64,000 nt of DNA, taken from assembly GCA_021847575.1 (NCBI GenBank), contig JAJZQO010000004.1:35698-99697 (forward strand). The letters are read 5' to 3'. Source of the DNA: Bacillota bacterium. Its GTDB lineage: Bacteria; Bacillota; Sulfobacillia; JAJZYS01; JAJYTV01. This document shows positions 44,122 through 52,342 of this stretch, one piece after another (positions within the stretch are counted from its first letter, which is position 1; each line of letters starts with the position of its first letter). The position numbers and the translations under genes were made by a program. The notes below the pieces were generated by a model. It had not been told where the DNA came from and did no database searches. It saw only the letters and a list, made by a program, of their open reading frames with translations.

Positions 44122-44879
44122 CAGTTCCACCCCAGGGCGATGCCTGCCGCCACGGCGAGGGCCGCACCGGCGGCCAGCGCGCCGGCAACCGTCAGGGCCT
44201 CGAGGCCGCCCGCCGCCGCGGAGAGGAAGTCCCCAGCCAGAAGGTCGCGCAGGACACCGCTCAGGGCGAGGCCCGGCACGAGAATGACCAGACCGCCGGC
44301 GACGATGTCGCCCGCGCTCTGGCGCCAGAGGGCGGCGCCGGCGATGCCGATCAGGCCGACGACGAAGCCCGACGCGGCGAGAAGGAAGAAGCGCTCGGCG
44401 AATCGCCCGCCGCGGCCGCGTCGCATCAGGATCGTGAAGGCGCCGCCGAGGGCCGCGAGGCCAGCCTCGAGATGCGTCGCGCCGATGAACCAGGCATAGG
44501 CGGAACTGGCCACGGCTCCGGCCAGAAGGTCGGTGCCGAGGCCATAGGGCGATGCCGTGGACTTGAGTCCGGCAATGGCCTGCAGGCACTCCGCCGGACT
44601 TAGGTCGCCGCGCTCCGCGGTGCGGGCGATCGTGTTGAGGGTGGCGAGACGTCCGAGGTCCGTCGAGCGCTCGCGCACGCGCCGCACGCCGGTCTCGTGC
44701 CCGTTCGGCCCCGCGACGCTGATGAACAGGCCCGGCGGCGTCACGAAAACCTGGACCTCGCCCAAGGCGAAGCCCTGCCCCGCCCGCTCGACGGCCTCCT
44801 CCACGCGGTAGGGTTCAGCCCCCGCCTCGAGCAGGGCGGTCGCCAGAGCGAGCAGGGCGGCGAGCGGGGATTCGCTCAA
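44121..44879 (-). CDS. Threonine/serine exporter, N-terminal (ThrE/DUF1212) subunit
   Basis: 252 residues from TTG 44879, which overlaps the aminotransferase stop as TTGA. The cytosolic part (about 1-115) has GAEPYRVEEAVERAG and VFVTPPGLFIS, then five hydrophobic helices with GGLVILVPGLALSG. It forms the larger half of the split ThrE-type exporter and is coupled to both its partner gene and the upstream aminotransferase, hinting that the substrate is an amino compound handled by that enzyme. Confidence 0.87.
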   Translation of the reverse strand: MSESPLAALLALATALLEAGAEPYRVEEAVERAGQGFALGEVQVFVTPPGLFISVAGPNGHETGVRRVRERSTDLGRLATLNTIARTAERGDLSPAECLQAIAGLKSTASPYGLGTDLLAGAVASSAYAWFIGATHLEAGLAALGGAFTILMRRGRGGRFAERFFLLAASGFVVGLIGIAGAALWRQSAGDIVAGGLVILVPGLALSGVLRDLLAGDFLSAAAGGLEALTVAGALAAGAALAVAAGIALGWN

Positions 44880-46213
44880 CCCTCGAGCAGGGCCGCCTCT
44901 ACGACGTCGAGAGCCTCCTCGAGCACATCGGGCGGCGTCGTGAGAGGCTGCAGGAAGCGGAAGATGTTGCCGTAGATGCCCGCGGTGAGCATGAGCACGC
45001 CGTTTTCCATCGCGCGCTGCACGACCCGCTGCGTCAGCTCCGGGTTCGGCTCCTTGCTGGCGCGGTCCGTCACGAGTTCCACGGCCATCATCGCGCCGAG
45101 CCCGCGCACCTCGCCGACATAGGGGCTCTTGCGCTTCAGCTCGTCCAGGCGACGCTGCAGCAGATCGGCCTGGCGCTGGGCCTGTCCCAGGATGTCGTCC
45201 TGATCGAACGCGTCGAGCACCGCGTTGGCGGCCGCCGTGGCCAGCGGGTTGCCGACGTAGGTGCCGCCGATCTGCGACGGACCAGGCGCGTCCATGATCT
45301 CCTTGCGACCCATGACGCCCGAGAGCGGGACACCGTTCGCGATCGACTTGGCCATCGTCAGGATGTCGGGCCGGATGCCCGAGTGCTCGGTGGCCCAGAA
45401 GCGGCCAGTGCGGCCGTAGCCGGTCTGCACCTCGTCGACGATCAGCAGGATGCCGTGCTTCTCCGTGAAGTTGCGCAGCCAGGGCAGGAAGCCGGGCGGC
45501 GGCACCACGAAGCCGCCCTCGCCCTGCACAGGCTCGACGATGACGGCGGCAACGTCCTCCGGGGCCACCTGCGTGATCAAGGCGCGCTCGATGCGCGCGT
45601 AGCAACGCTCGTCGCAGACGTGGTCGGGGCCGACGGCCAAATCGCAGCGGTAGGCGTACGGGAACGGCACGCGGTAGACCTCCGGCGCGTAGGGACCCAT
45701 CTTCGCCTTGTACGGGTGCACCTTGCTGGTCAGGGTCATGGCCATCAGCGTGCGGCCGTGGAACGCGCCCTCGAACGAGATGATCCCCTTGCGGCCCGTC
45801 GCGACGCGGGCGATCTTGACGGCGTTCTCCACCGCCTCGGCACCGGAGTTGAACAGTATGAGACGCGCGTCGCCGCCGCCGGGGAACGTCTTGACCAGGC
45901 GCTCGGCGAGGCGCGCATAGCTCTCGTAGGGAATGTTCGTGAAGTCCGTGTGCAGGAAGCGCTCCACCTGCTCGTGCAGGGCCGCCACGACCCGCGGGTT
46001 GCGGTGGCCGACGTTCTGCACGCCGACGCCGCCGGTGAGATCGATGAAGGTGTTGCCGTCGATGTCGTGGACGAGGGCGTTCTCCGCCACGTCGACCACG
46101 GGCAGCGAGACGGAGACGGCACGCGGCGTGGTCGCCTGGATGCGCCGGTGCACCGCCAGGCTCTTCGGACCGGGTACGGCGGTGCGGATGTCGATGAAGC
46201 GGGTCTTCTGCAT
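44876..46213 (-). CDS. gabT: 4-aminobutyrate-type class III aminotransferase
   Basis: 445 residues from ATG 46213 with GGAGGG upstream. PLP site elements: NSGAEAVENAVK, FHGRTLMAMTLT, D260 in LIVDEVQTGYGRTG and the Schiff-base lysine K289 in TMAKSIANGVPLSG. The overall pattern is closest to bacterial GabT/PuuE-type enzymes that transaminate 4-aminobutyrate with 2-oxoglutarate. No succinate-semialdehyde dehydrogenase is adjacent, though an aldehyde dehydrogenase occurs elsewhere (8566). It is coupled to the split ThrE genes. Confidence 0.85.
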   Translation of the reverse strand: MQKTRFIDIRTAVPGPKSLAVHRRIQATTPRAVSVSLPVVDVAENALVHDIDGNTFIDLTGGVGVQNVGHRNPRVVAALHEQVERFLHTDFTNIPYESYARLAERLVKTFPGGGDARLILFNSGAEAVENAVKIARVATGRKGIISFEGAFHGRTLMAMTLTSKVHPYKAKMGPYAPEVYRVPFPYAYRCDLAVGPDHVCDERCYARIERALITQVAPEDVAAVIVEPVQGEGGFVVPPPGFLPWLRNFTEKHGILLIVDEVQTGYGRTGRFWATEHSGIRPDILTMAKSIANGVPLSGVMGRKEIMDAPGPSQIGGTYVGNPLATAAANAVLDAFDQDDILGQAQRQADLLQRRLDELKRKSPYVGEVRGLGAMMAVELVTDRASKEPNPELTQRVVQRAMENGVLMLTAGIYGNIFRFLQPLTTPPDVLEEALDVVEAALLEG

Positions 46214-46286
46214 CGGGATCCCTCCATGACAACGGGTCGAACATGCCGGGCGCGACGGAGCCATAGCGTGATCAGGAAAGCGGGGT

Positions 46287-46565
46287 GTGCGCCTGATGCG
46301 GGAACCTGCGGTGCTGGGCATGGTGGCCTTGCGGTACCTGTCCGCAACGGTGGAACTGGTGGCAGCTACCCTCATGCTGCGCTCGGGCAAGGTGGCGACC
46401 GCCGTCTCGATCAACGCCGCGTTGGGCCTTTTCGGCCCACTGCTCTTCGTCGTCGTCTCGGCGATCGGGATCTGGGGCCTCGCCCAGGGTGGAGACGTCT
46501 CCTGGGCGAGGCTCGGCCTCATCGGTCTCGGCGTCCTCCTGATCGTCTACGCGGCCACCCGCTAG
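46287..46565 (+). CDS. YqhV family membrane protein (DUF2619)
   Basis: 92 residues from GTG 46287; ATG 46296 is an alternative start. The pattern EPAVLGMVALRYLSATVE, then INAALGLFGPLLFVVVSAIG, matches the small YqhV family of spore formers, with two to three membrane helices. Function unknown; Bacillus yqhV lies beside spoIIIAA. Here it stands alone and its TAG stop is interleaved with that of the convergent YlaI-like gene (a shared CTAG). Confidence 0.8.
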   Translation: MRLMREPAVLGMVALRYLSATVELVAATLMLRSGKVATAVSINAALGLFGPLLFVVVSAIGIWGLAQGGDVSWARLGLIGLGVLLIVYAATR

Positions 46566-46726
46566 AGCGGTCTGGGCGTCCGGCCGGACTGCAGCGCGTC
46601 GCGCTGCACCCGCCGCTTGCAGGCTTCGCAGACATACGGCCCGCTGCTCTGCCGCAGCCGCTCGTGCGCTTCGGACCACTTCTCGACCGTTTCCGGACGA
46701 CCGCAGATCGTACAGCGCACTTCCAT
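46562..46726 (-). CDS. YlaI-like small zinc-ribbon protein (DUF2197)
   Basis: 54 residues from ATG 46726 with GAGGGGG upstream. Two CxxC pairs (VRCTICGRP and YVCEACKRR) should bind one zinc, as in Bacillus YlaI. Function unknown. It is the last member of the long minus-strand chain that begins at uppP, 13 nt after the M42-like pseudoenzyme. The longer upstream frame is a shadow. Confidence 0.75.
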   Translation of the reverse strand: MEVRCTICGRPETVEKWSEAHERLRQSSGPYVCEACKRRVQRDALQSGRTPRPL

Positions 46727-46739
46727 CGCTTCTACCCCC

Positions 46740-47600
46740 TCAGGACGGGGAGAGTGCCGACCGGAGAACATCCGCCAGCCGTACCGCGTCCTGGATGGAT
46801 AGTCTCTCCTGGTCGCTGCCGCGGTAGCGAACCGCGAGAGCGAGCGCGCGGGCGACAACGCCGGCGGGCTGCAGGAGGGACGCCAGCACAGGCAGATCCG
46901 CGCACACCGTACTCCGCGTCCCGGCATCCCAGGCAAAAGATGCCGGCCGGGCGTAGCCGGCCGCACGCGCGATCTCGAGCGGCCCGAGGCCGATCTCGCT
47001 TCCATCCTCCTCTAGGATGGCTTCGAGCGCAACCCCCTGCGGTCGCCGCACCCCGTGCAGCAGTTCGAGTCCGCCGCGCGCGGCGACGCCTGTGCGTGCC
47101 AGCGCGACGAGGGTGAATTGCTCGACTCCTTCGAGCGCTGCGATGGCGGCCGCCTGCAACGCCCGGACGCCGGCCCCTGGTCCGACCAGGGAATCGCCGA
47201 CGATCCGGCGTGACGCGCCGTAGACGTAGAGCCTGCCCGGCTCCGGCGGTTCGCCGAAGGGGTCCAGCAGCAGCCCCCGCGCGCCGGCCCGAAGCTGCGC
47301 CTCCGCACCGGCGAGGTCCCTGACGATCCGCCCGTCGAGCTCCTGCGGCGGCAGAGGGCTGCCGAGCGCCGCCGCGCCGAGCCCTCCGGGACCGGCACCG
47401 GTCGCGACGAAGGTGGGTTCGTCGAGCGCGCACAAGAGGAGCACGCCCCCTTCGCCGCGGACGGCGGTCAGGTTGCCGACGGCGTCGAGCGCGACCTGCG
47501 CGCCCATCTGCGCGAGGCGCACGGCCAACTCCCGCGTGAGGGCATCCTCCCTGCCGGCGGGGGCTGTGCAGGGCAGGAGCGCGGCGAGCAGCGAAGTCAG
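46740..47600 (-). CDS. M42-peptidase-like protein lacking the metal site (probable pseudoenzyme)
   Basis: It aligns along its length with the two intact M42 paralogues upstream, but the metal and catalytic residues are gone. The HxD motif reads LLCALDE (His to Ala58, Asp60 kept), the FDDRAG block reads LVGPGAG, the QEE motif reads ARTG, and the terminal RYxHAP block reads RYRGSD. The frame is open with no damage, so this looks like functional divergence, not decay. TTG 47528 is the first canonical start but would cut off the conserved LLAALLPCTAPAGRED segment; CTG 47600, 4 nt after the preceding stop, restores it (286 residues). It may be a structural subunit of an M42 oligomer. Confidence 0.78.
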   Translation of the reverse strand: MTSLLAALLPCTAPAGREDALTRELAVRLAQMGAQVALDAVGNLTAVRGEGGVLLLCALDEPTFVATGAGPGGLGAAALGSPLPPQELDGRIVRDLAGAEAQLRAGARGLLLDPFGEPPEPGRLYVYGASRRIVGDSLVGPGAGVRALQAAAIAALEGVEQFTLVALARTGVAARGGLELLHGVRRPQGVALEAILEEDGSEIGLGPLEIARAAGYARPASFAWDAGTRSTVCADLPVLASLLQPAGVVARALALAVRYRGSDQERLSIQDAVRLADVLRSALSPS

Positions 47601-47604
47601 TCGA

Positions 47605-48621
47605 TCAGACGTTGGGACGCACCTCCCGCACGTTTTCCAGGAAGCGCAGGAGCAGGGACTGCGCGGCGCCCAGGTCCTGCAGGGAGATCAGCGACGTGGG
47701 CGCGTGCAGGTAGCGACAGGGCAGCGATACCGCGGCCGCGCGGTAGCCCTGCAGCCAGGCGGCTCCCGCCTCGTTGCCGCCGCCGATGCCGCGTCGCCAC
47801 TGCCAGGGCACGCCGGCGGAGTCGCCCGCCCGGGCGAGGGCCCGGCGGAGTTCCTCGTCGGCCAAGGTGGCGCGGTCGAGCGCGGTCAGGGCGGGCCCCC
47901 CACCCACCGCCGTGCCGTGGCCAGCCGGCGCGTCTGGGGTGTCCGCGGCGGCGGTCGCCTCCAGAACGATCACAAGGTCCGGCCGCACGGCGCGCAGGGC
48001 CACCTGGGCTCCTCTGAGGCCCACCTCCTCCTGCACCGTGAAGCCGACGTGCAGCGGGAAGTCCCAGCTGTGCCGCAGGAGTTCGAGGGCGAGGTAGACC
48101 CCCGCCCGGTCGTCGAACGCCTTCGCCATGGCGGTCAAGCCGCCCGGGGCGACTGCATAGCTCGTCGCGAACGTGATCATCTCGCCGACGGGTGCGGCTT
48201 CCCTGGCCGCCTTCTCGCCCTCGGCGCCAATGTCCACGTAGAGCTCCTCGAAAGGCGTCTCCGCCGGCGCCTTGCCGCGTCGCAGATGATGCGGCGCGCG
48301 TCCGATCGCTCCCGCCAAGGCGTCCGGGCCCACGTGTACCGACTTGCCGGGCAGGACCGAGGGCAGGACACCGCCCCACGGCCTGATCTTCAGGTAGCCT
48401 TCCGGCGTATGGCCGGCGACCATCAGGCCCACCTCGTCCATGTGGGCGAGCAGCATGACGCGCGGCCCCGGGCGGCCCTGGCCCTGCGTCACGATGAGAT
48501 TGCCCAGTCGGTCGACGTCGGCCGACGTCACATCTGGGGGCAGGTCCGCCAGCAAAAGCGCCCGCACCTGCTCCTCGCGGCCGCTCGTACCTCGCGCGAG
48601 GCAGAGGTCCTTCAGCTCCAA
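47605..48621 (-). CDS. M42 family metallo-aminopeptidase
   Basis: 338 residues from TTG 48621 with GGAGGGG at 7 nt. Two-metal site and catalytic residues are present: H60 and D62 (AHMDEVG), D170 (KAFDDRAG), E198 and E199 (TVQEEVGLRGA) and H306 (RYLHAPTS). One ligand position that is usually Asp appears as E221 (VLEATAAADTP). M42 enzymes (TET, FrvX, YsdC) assemble as dodecameric tetrahedra and trim peptides. The start lies 10 nt inside the preceding M42 gene. It is the middle member of three tandem paralogues. Confidence 0.92.
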   Translation of the reverse strand: MELKDLCLARGTSGREEQVRALLLADLPPDVTSADVDRLGNLIVTQGQGRPGPRVMLLAHMDEVGLMVAGHTPEGYLKIRPWGGVLPSVLPGKSVHVGPDALAGAIGRAPHHLRRGKAPAETPFEELYVDIGAEGEKAAREAAPVGEMITFATSYAVAPGGLTAMAKAFDDRAGVYLALELLRHSWDFPLHVGFTVQEEVGLRGAQVALRAVRPDLVIVLEATAAADTPDAPAGHGTAVGGGPALTALDRATLADEELRRALARAGDSAGVPWQWRRGIGGGNEAGAAWLQGYRAAAVSLPCRYLHAPTSLISLQDLGAAQSLLLRFLENVREVRPNV

Positions 48622-49649
48622 AGCTTCGCCCCTCCATCCCCCGCGGCAGCTGGCAGCGGTGAGCGGGCCAAGGCCGCAAGCAGGCGCCCGCAGGAGTCTA
48701 CGTCGGCGATCGAAACGACCTCCTGCGGCGAGTGCATGGAGGTCAGGGGGATCGAGAGGAGTGCCGTCGGGACACCGAAACCCGCGAGCTGCAGCCGCCA
48801 GCCGTCGGTGCCGGAGTCGCCCGGCAAGGGCTCCCGCTGACAGGCGATCCCCTGCCGCGCGGCCACCTCCTCCAGCCAGCGGTGCAGGGCCGGCGGCACG
48901 TTCGGTCCGATGCCGACCGCCGCTCCCGCCCCGAGCCATGGCAGGTCCGTCGGTCCCAGCTCCGGCTGGCGCGCGAACGTGACGTCGAGGACGACAGCGG
49001 CGTCCGGCTGGACCGTGCGGCAGAGATAGGCAGCTCCGCCCCGCCCCGTCTCCTCCTGGGCCGTGATGGCCGCCAGGAGCCGCACCGGCAGGCTTTCGCC
49101 CCGCAGTCGCTGCAGGGCGAGCGCGATGGCCGCGACCGACGCCCGATCGTCGAGACCGGCGGCGCGGAAGCGGTCCGCGCCCAGCCGCCCAGGCTCGGTC
49201 GCGAAGTAGACCGGCGTCCCGACCGGAGGCAGAGAGTCGGCCGCCTCCGGACCGAGGTCGATGTAGAGGTCCTGCTCGCCCTCCTTGACGTCCACGGCGC
49301 CGTGGCGCAGGTGGGGCGGCAGCATGCCGACGAGCGCAAGGCGGCCAGCCACCACCACCGGCAGGCCAGGCAGGCAGGCGACGTCGATCGCCGGCGCCGC
49401 GAGACGGACGAAGCCACCAGGCAGGTGGGCGCTCACCCAAAGCGCCACCTGATCGGCATGGGCCGTGAAGAGGAGGAGCGGGGCATCCGGCGGACCGTCC
49501 CGCCAGAGCAGCAGGTTGCCGGCGGCATCCCGCTCCGAGCGGTCCACCGCGTCGCCCAGCAGGCGGCACAGCTCGTCCTGGAGGGTCTGCTCATGGCCCG
49601 ACGCGGCGTGCACACATGTCAGCGCCTGAAGCCACTGCGCGGCGGTCAC
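48612..49649 (-). CDS. M42 family metallo-aminopeptidase, paralogue
   Basis: 345 residues from GTG 49649, which overlaps the aminotransferase stop (GTGA). Motifs: H64/D66 in FTAHADQVA, LDDRAS, AQEETGRGG, VVLDVTFA and LTSMHSPQE. All metal ligands appear intact. Sequence is well separated from the next paralogue, so this is an old duplication and likely a different peptide preference. It is co-transcribed with NAD-salvage genes upstream, though a functional link is not evident. Confidence 0.9.
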   Translation of the reverse strand: MTAAQWLQALTCVHAASGHEQTLQDELCRLLGDAVDRSERDAAGNLLLWRDGPPDAPLLLFTAHADQVALWVSAHLPGGFVRLAAPAIDVACLPGLPVVVAGRLALVGMLPPHLRHGAVDVKEGEQDLYIDLGPEAADSLPPVGTPVYFATEPGRLGADRFRAAGLDDRASVAAIALALQRLRGESLPVRLLAAITAQEETGRGGAAYLCRTVQPDAAVVLDVTFARQPELGPTDLPWLGAGAAVGIGPNVPPALHRWLEEVAARQGIACQREPLPGDSGTDGWRLQLAGFGVPTALLSIPLTSMHSPQEVVSIADVDSCGRLLAALARSPLPAAAGDGGAKLWS

Positions 49650-50791
49650 GCCGTTTGGGTCCAGGCCTTGGCGGCGGCAGCCGCCGCCTGCGGTACGGCC
49701 GAGGCAACGCCGTGACGCGCGAGTACGCGTCCGATCGCCGCGACGGTGCGCAGCACGGGCTGGAGATTCGCGCCCTCCCCCATCGTGCCGATGCGCCACG
49801 CCTGGCCGCGCCACGGTCCGAGCCCGCCGGCGATCTCGATCCCCTCCGCAAACAGGAGATCGCGGCGCAGTTCGGCCTCGTCGAACCCTTCGGGCGGGGT
49901 CACGACCGTCAGGGAAGGCAGGAGGTCCGCCGTTTCCACCCGCGAGCGCAGGCCGAGTTCGGCCAATCCGGCGCGCATGGCGGCGCCGGCCTTGCGGTGG
50001 CGGCGGAAACGCTCGTCGAGTCCCTCCTCGCGCAGGCCGCGCAGGGCCTCGGCAAGCGCGAAGATCATGCTGATCGGTGCCGTGTGGTGGTAGAGCCGCT
50101 CGCTGCCCAGGTACTGCGAGATGAGCCCAAGGTCGAAGTACCAGCTCCGCGACTCGGGCTGGTCTTTGAGCAGGCCGTCGCGCACCGTGACGGGGCCGAG
50201 TCCTGGTGGCGCGCCGAGGCACTTCTGGCTGCCGCTGTACACGATCGCGGCCCCCCAGTCGTCCGCGCGGACAGGCATGCCGCCGAGCGAGGTGACGGTG
50301 TCGACGATCAGGTCGGCGCCGTGTTCCCTGGCGAGGGCAGCGATCGCGTCGACGTCCGAGGCGACGCCCGTGGACGTCTCGGCCTGGACGACGGCGACCA
50401 CGTCGGGAGCGACCTCCGCCATGCGGCGACGGGCCACGTCGACGTCGACAGGGCTGCCGAAAGGGAAGGACGCCAAGGTCAGGTCGGCGCCGGAGCGCCG
50501 GACCATCGCGGCGATGCGCTCGCCGAAGACGCCGCAGCTCAGCACCAGCACGCGCCGGCCGGGGCGGCAGAGGCTCGTCACGGCCGCCTCCATGGCGGCG
50601 GAACCGGTACCGGACACGGGAAACGTCAGAGCCGCCGAGCTGCCGAAGACCAGTCTGAGGTCGTCCTGCAGACGATCGAGCTCGGCAAGGAAGCGCGGAT
50701 CCAGGTGACCGAGCAGCGGCCGGGCCATGGCGGTGCGGACGCGGTGGCTCACGGGACTGGGACCGGGGCCCATCAACAGGACTTCGCTCAT
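49646..50791 (-). CDS. Class V aminotransferase (alanine-glyoxylate / serine type)
   Basis: 381 residues from ATG 50791, overlapping the pncB stop (ATGA). The N-terminus VLLMGPGPSPV, GTGSAAMEAA, and the PLP lysine K190 in YSGSQKCLGAPPG identify the fold-I class V group that includes serine-glyoxylate, alanine-glyoxylate and (S)-ureidoglycine-glyoxylate (PucG) transaminases. The exact amino donor cannot be assigned. No purine-catabolism or glyoxylate genes lie near it. Confidence 0.87.
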   Translation of the reverse strand: MSEVLLMGPGPSPVSHRVRTAMARPLLGHLDPRFLAELDRLQDDLRLVFGSSAALTFPVSGTGSAAMEAAVTSLCRPGRRVLVLSCGVFGERIAAMVRRSGADLTLASFPFGSPVDVDVARRRMAEVAPDVVAVVQAETSTGVASDVDAIAALAREHGADLIVDTVTSLGGMPVRADDWGAAIVYSGSQKCLGAPPGLGPVTVRDGLLKDQPESRSWYFDLGLISQYLGSERLYHHTAPISMIFALAEALRGLREEGLDERFRRHRKAGAAMRAGLAELGLRSRVETADLLPSLTVVTPPEGFDEAELRRDLLFAEGIEIAGGLGPWRGQAWRIGTMGEGANLQPVLRTVAAIGRVLARHGVASAVPQAAAAAAKAWTQTA

Positions 50792-51819
50792 GACAGTTCC
50801 TGCAGGCCGGGGCTCGGCGTCAGGCCGGGGATACGGCCTCGCTTGGCGAGCGGTCGGCCCGCCACCTCCTTTATGTCCATGGTCATCTCGAGCGGCGGAG
50901 CGACGGCGATATAATGGCCGACGCCGAAGGCGTCGGCCCCGGTCGCGGCGAGGTCGCGGATGCGCTCCGGAGTGAGGCCGCCCGACACGAAGATGCGTAC
51001 GTGGCCGAGTTCCGCCTGGTCGAGGCGGGCGCGCATCTCGCGCACGAGTTCCGTCGTGACGCCGCCGCGTTCGGACGGCGTATCCAGCCGGATGCCCTCC
51101 AGGGCCCGGCCAAGCGCTTCGCCCACGCGCAGAGCCTCCACCGTCTCGTCCTGGAAGGTGTCGATCAGGACGGTTCGGCCTCCCGGCGGCGCCGTCTGCA
51201 GCTGGAGCCTCGCAACTTCGAGCGTGTCGCCGATGATCAGCGCCGCGGCGTGCGGCACGGTGCCGGAGGCCTCGATGCCCATCAGGCGGGCGCCGAGGAC
51301 GCTGGAGCAGCCGTCGGCGCCGCCCAGCACCGCCGCCGCATCCATCACGGAGGCGATCGCCGGATGCACATGGCGCGAACCGAATGAGATCACCGGCCGC
51401 TGGCCGGCGGCCTCCTTGCAGGCCCGGGCCGCGGTCGCCCAGCCGGAGGAGGCGGCCAGGATGCCCAGGAGGGCGGTCTCAAAGATGCCGAACGCGCCAT
51501 AGCGGCCCTGCAGGCGCAGGACCACGTCCTTGTGGTGGATCTCGCTGCCGTCGGGAAGGCCCCACAGCCGCACGTCGCGCCCCTTGAGGAGCGTCCGCAC
51601 CTCCTGCATGCCCGCGAGGATGCCGTCGCCGCGTCCGAACACCTCGGCCACCACTTCGCTGTCCTCACGCCCGGCGAGGCGCAGGATGTCGTACGTCTTC
51701 TGGAAGTAGACGTCCGACGTGGCCCCTTCGAGGATCTCCTCGTGTGTCGCGCTGTACAGGCGGTTCTTGTCCACCTGGAAGGCGGCGACGTCCTTCATCG
51801 ACCGCAGCAACCTATTCAC
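50788..51819 (-). CDS. pncB: Nicotinate phosphoribosyltransferase
   Basis: 343 residues from GTG 51819, 8 nt inside the end of pncA. Family marks: ATSDVYFQKTYDIL near the N-terminus, FGSRHVHPA, VLGARLMGIEASGTVPHA, LIDTFQDE, and FVSGGLTPERI. The size and sequence fit the short archaeal/thermophile-type enzyme rather than the E. coli form. It converts nicotinate to NaMN, using the product of the coupled nicotinamidase. The two form a compact NAD-salvage pair. Confidence 0.92.
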   Translation of the reverse strand: MNRLLRSMKDVAAFQVDKNRLYSATHEEILEGATSDVYFQKTYDILRLAGREDSEVVAEVFGRGDGILAGMQEVRTLLKGRDVRLWGLPDGSEIHHKDVVLRLQGRYGAFGIFETALLGILAASSGWATAARACKEAAGQRPVISFGSRHVHPAIASVMDAAAVLGGADGCSSVLGARLMGIEASGTVPHAAALIIGDTLEVARLQLQTAPPGGRTVLIDTFQDETVEALRVGEALGRALEGIRLDTPSERGGVTTELVREMRARLDQAELGHVRIFVSGGLTPERIRDLAATGADAFGVGHYIAVAPPLEMTMDIKEVAGRPLAKRGRIPGLTPSPGLQELS

Positions 51820-52342
51820 CTGTCCCCTCGAGGCTTGCTTTGAGCACATCCCGTAACTGGCCGAGCGCGAAGTGGTGTGCCGTGGGATCGAACGAGGCCA
51901 CGGCGTCCACCGGGATCCGCACGTCGTAGCCGCGCATGCGCGCATCGGCGGTCGTGTAGAGGACGCAGATGTTGGTGCAGACACCCGCGATGCGCAGGGT
52001 GTCTACGCCCCTCTCGCGCAGGGTTAGGTCGAGGTCGGTGCCGTAGAACGCTGAGAATCGCCGCTTCGCAATGATGCGATCGCCGTCCTGCGGCCTGAGC
52101 TCAGGCACGATCTCGGCGCCCCAGCTGCCCATGAGACAGTGCGGCGGGAAGAGTTCGAACTCGGCGTCGTCGGGACGGTGCGCGTCGCACGCGTACAGGA
52201 CGTCCATGCCCTCCGCGCGGGCCTGCGCGATTTCCCTCGCCACGGCCGGGATGGCGTCCCGACCGGCGGCGCCGCAGTTGAGGGCTCCCTTGAGATCGAG
52301 GAAGTCATTGAGGCAGTCGACGACAAGCAGCGCGGCCTTCAC
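51812..52342 (-). CDS. pncA: Nicotinamidase / isochorismatase-family hydrolase
   Basis: 176 residues from GTG 52342, overlapping the regulator stop (GTGA). The catalytic triad is D9 (LLVVDCLNDF), K93 (IIAKRRFSAF) and C126 (VCTNICVLYT); D53, H55 and H68 can bind the metal. Given coupling to nicotinate phosphoribosyltransferase, the substrate is very likely nicotinamide, giving nicotinate and ammonia. Confidence 0.9.
   Translation of the reverse strand: MKAALLVVDCLNDFLDLKGALNCGAAGRDAIPAVAREIAQARAEGMDVLYACDAHRPDDAEFELFPPHCLMGSWGAEIVPELRPQDGDRIIAKRRFSAFYGTDLDLTLRERGVDTLRIAGVCTNICVLYTTADARMRGYDVRIPVDAVASFDPTAHHFALGQLRDVLKASLEGTGE

Noticed and set aside
46740..47600. Decaying pseudogene of an M42 peptidase
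   Set aside because: The frame is undamaged over its full length, it keeps the operon spacing, and the fold-defining segments are conserved, so it is better read as a divergent protein.
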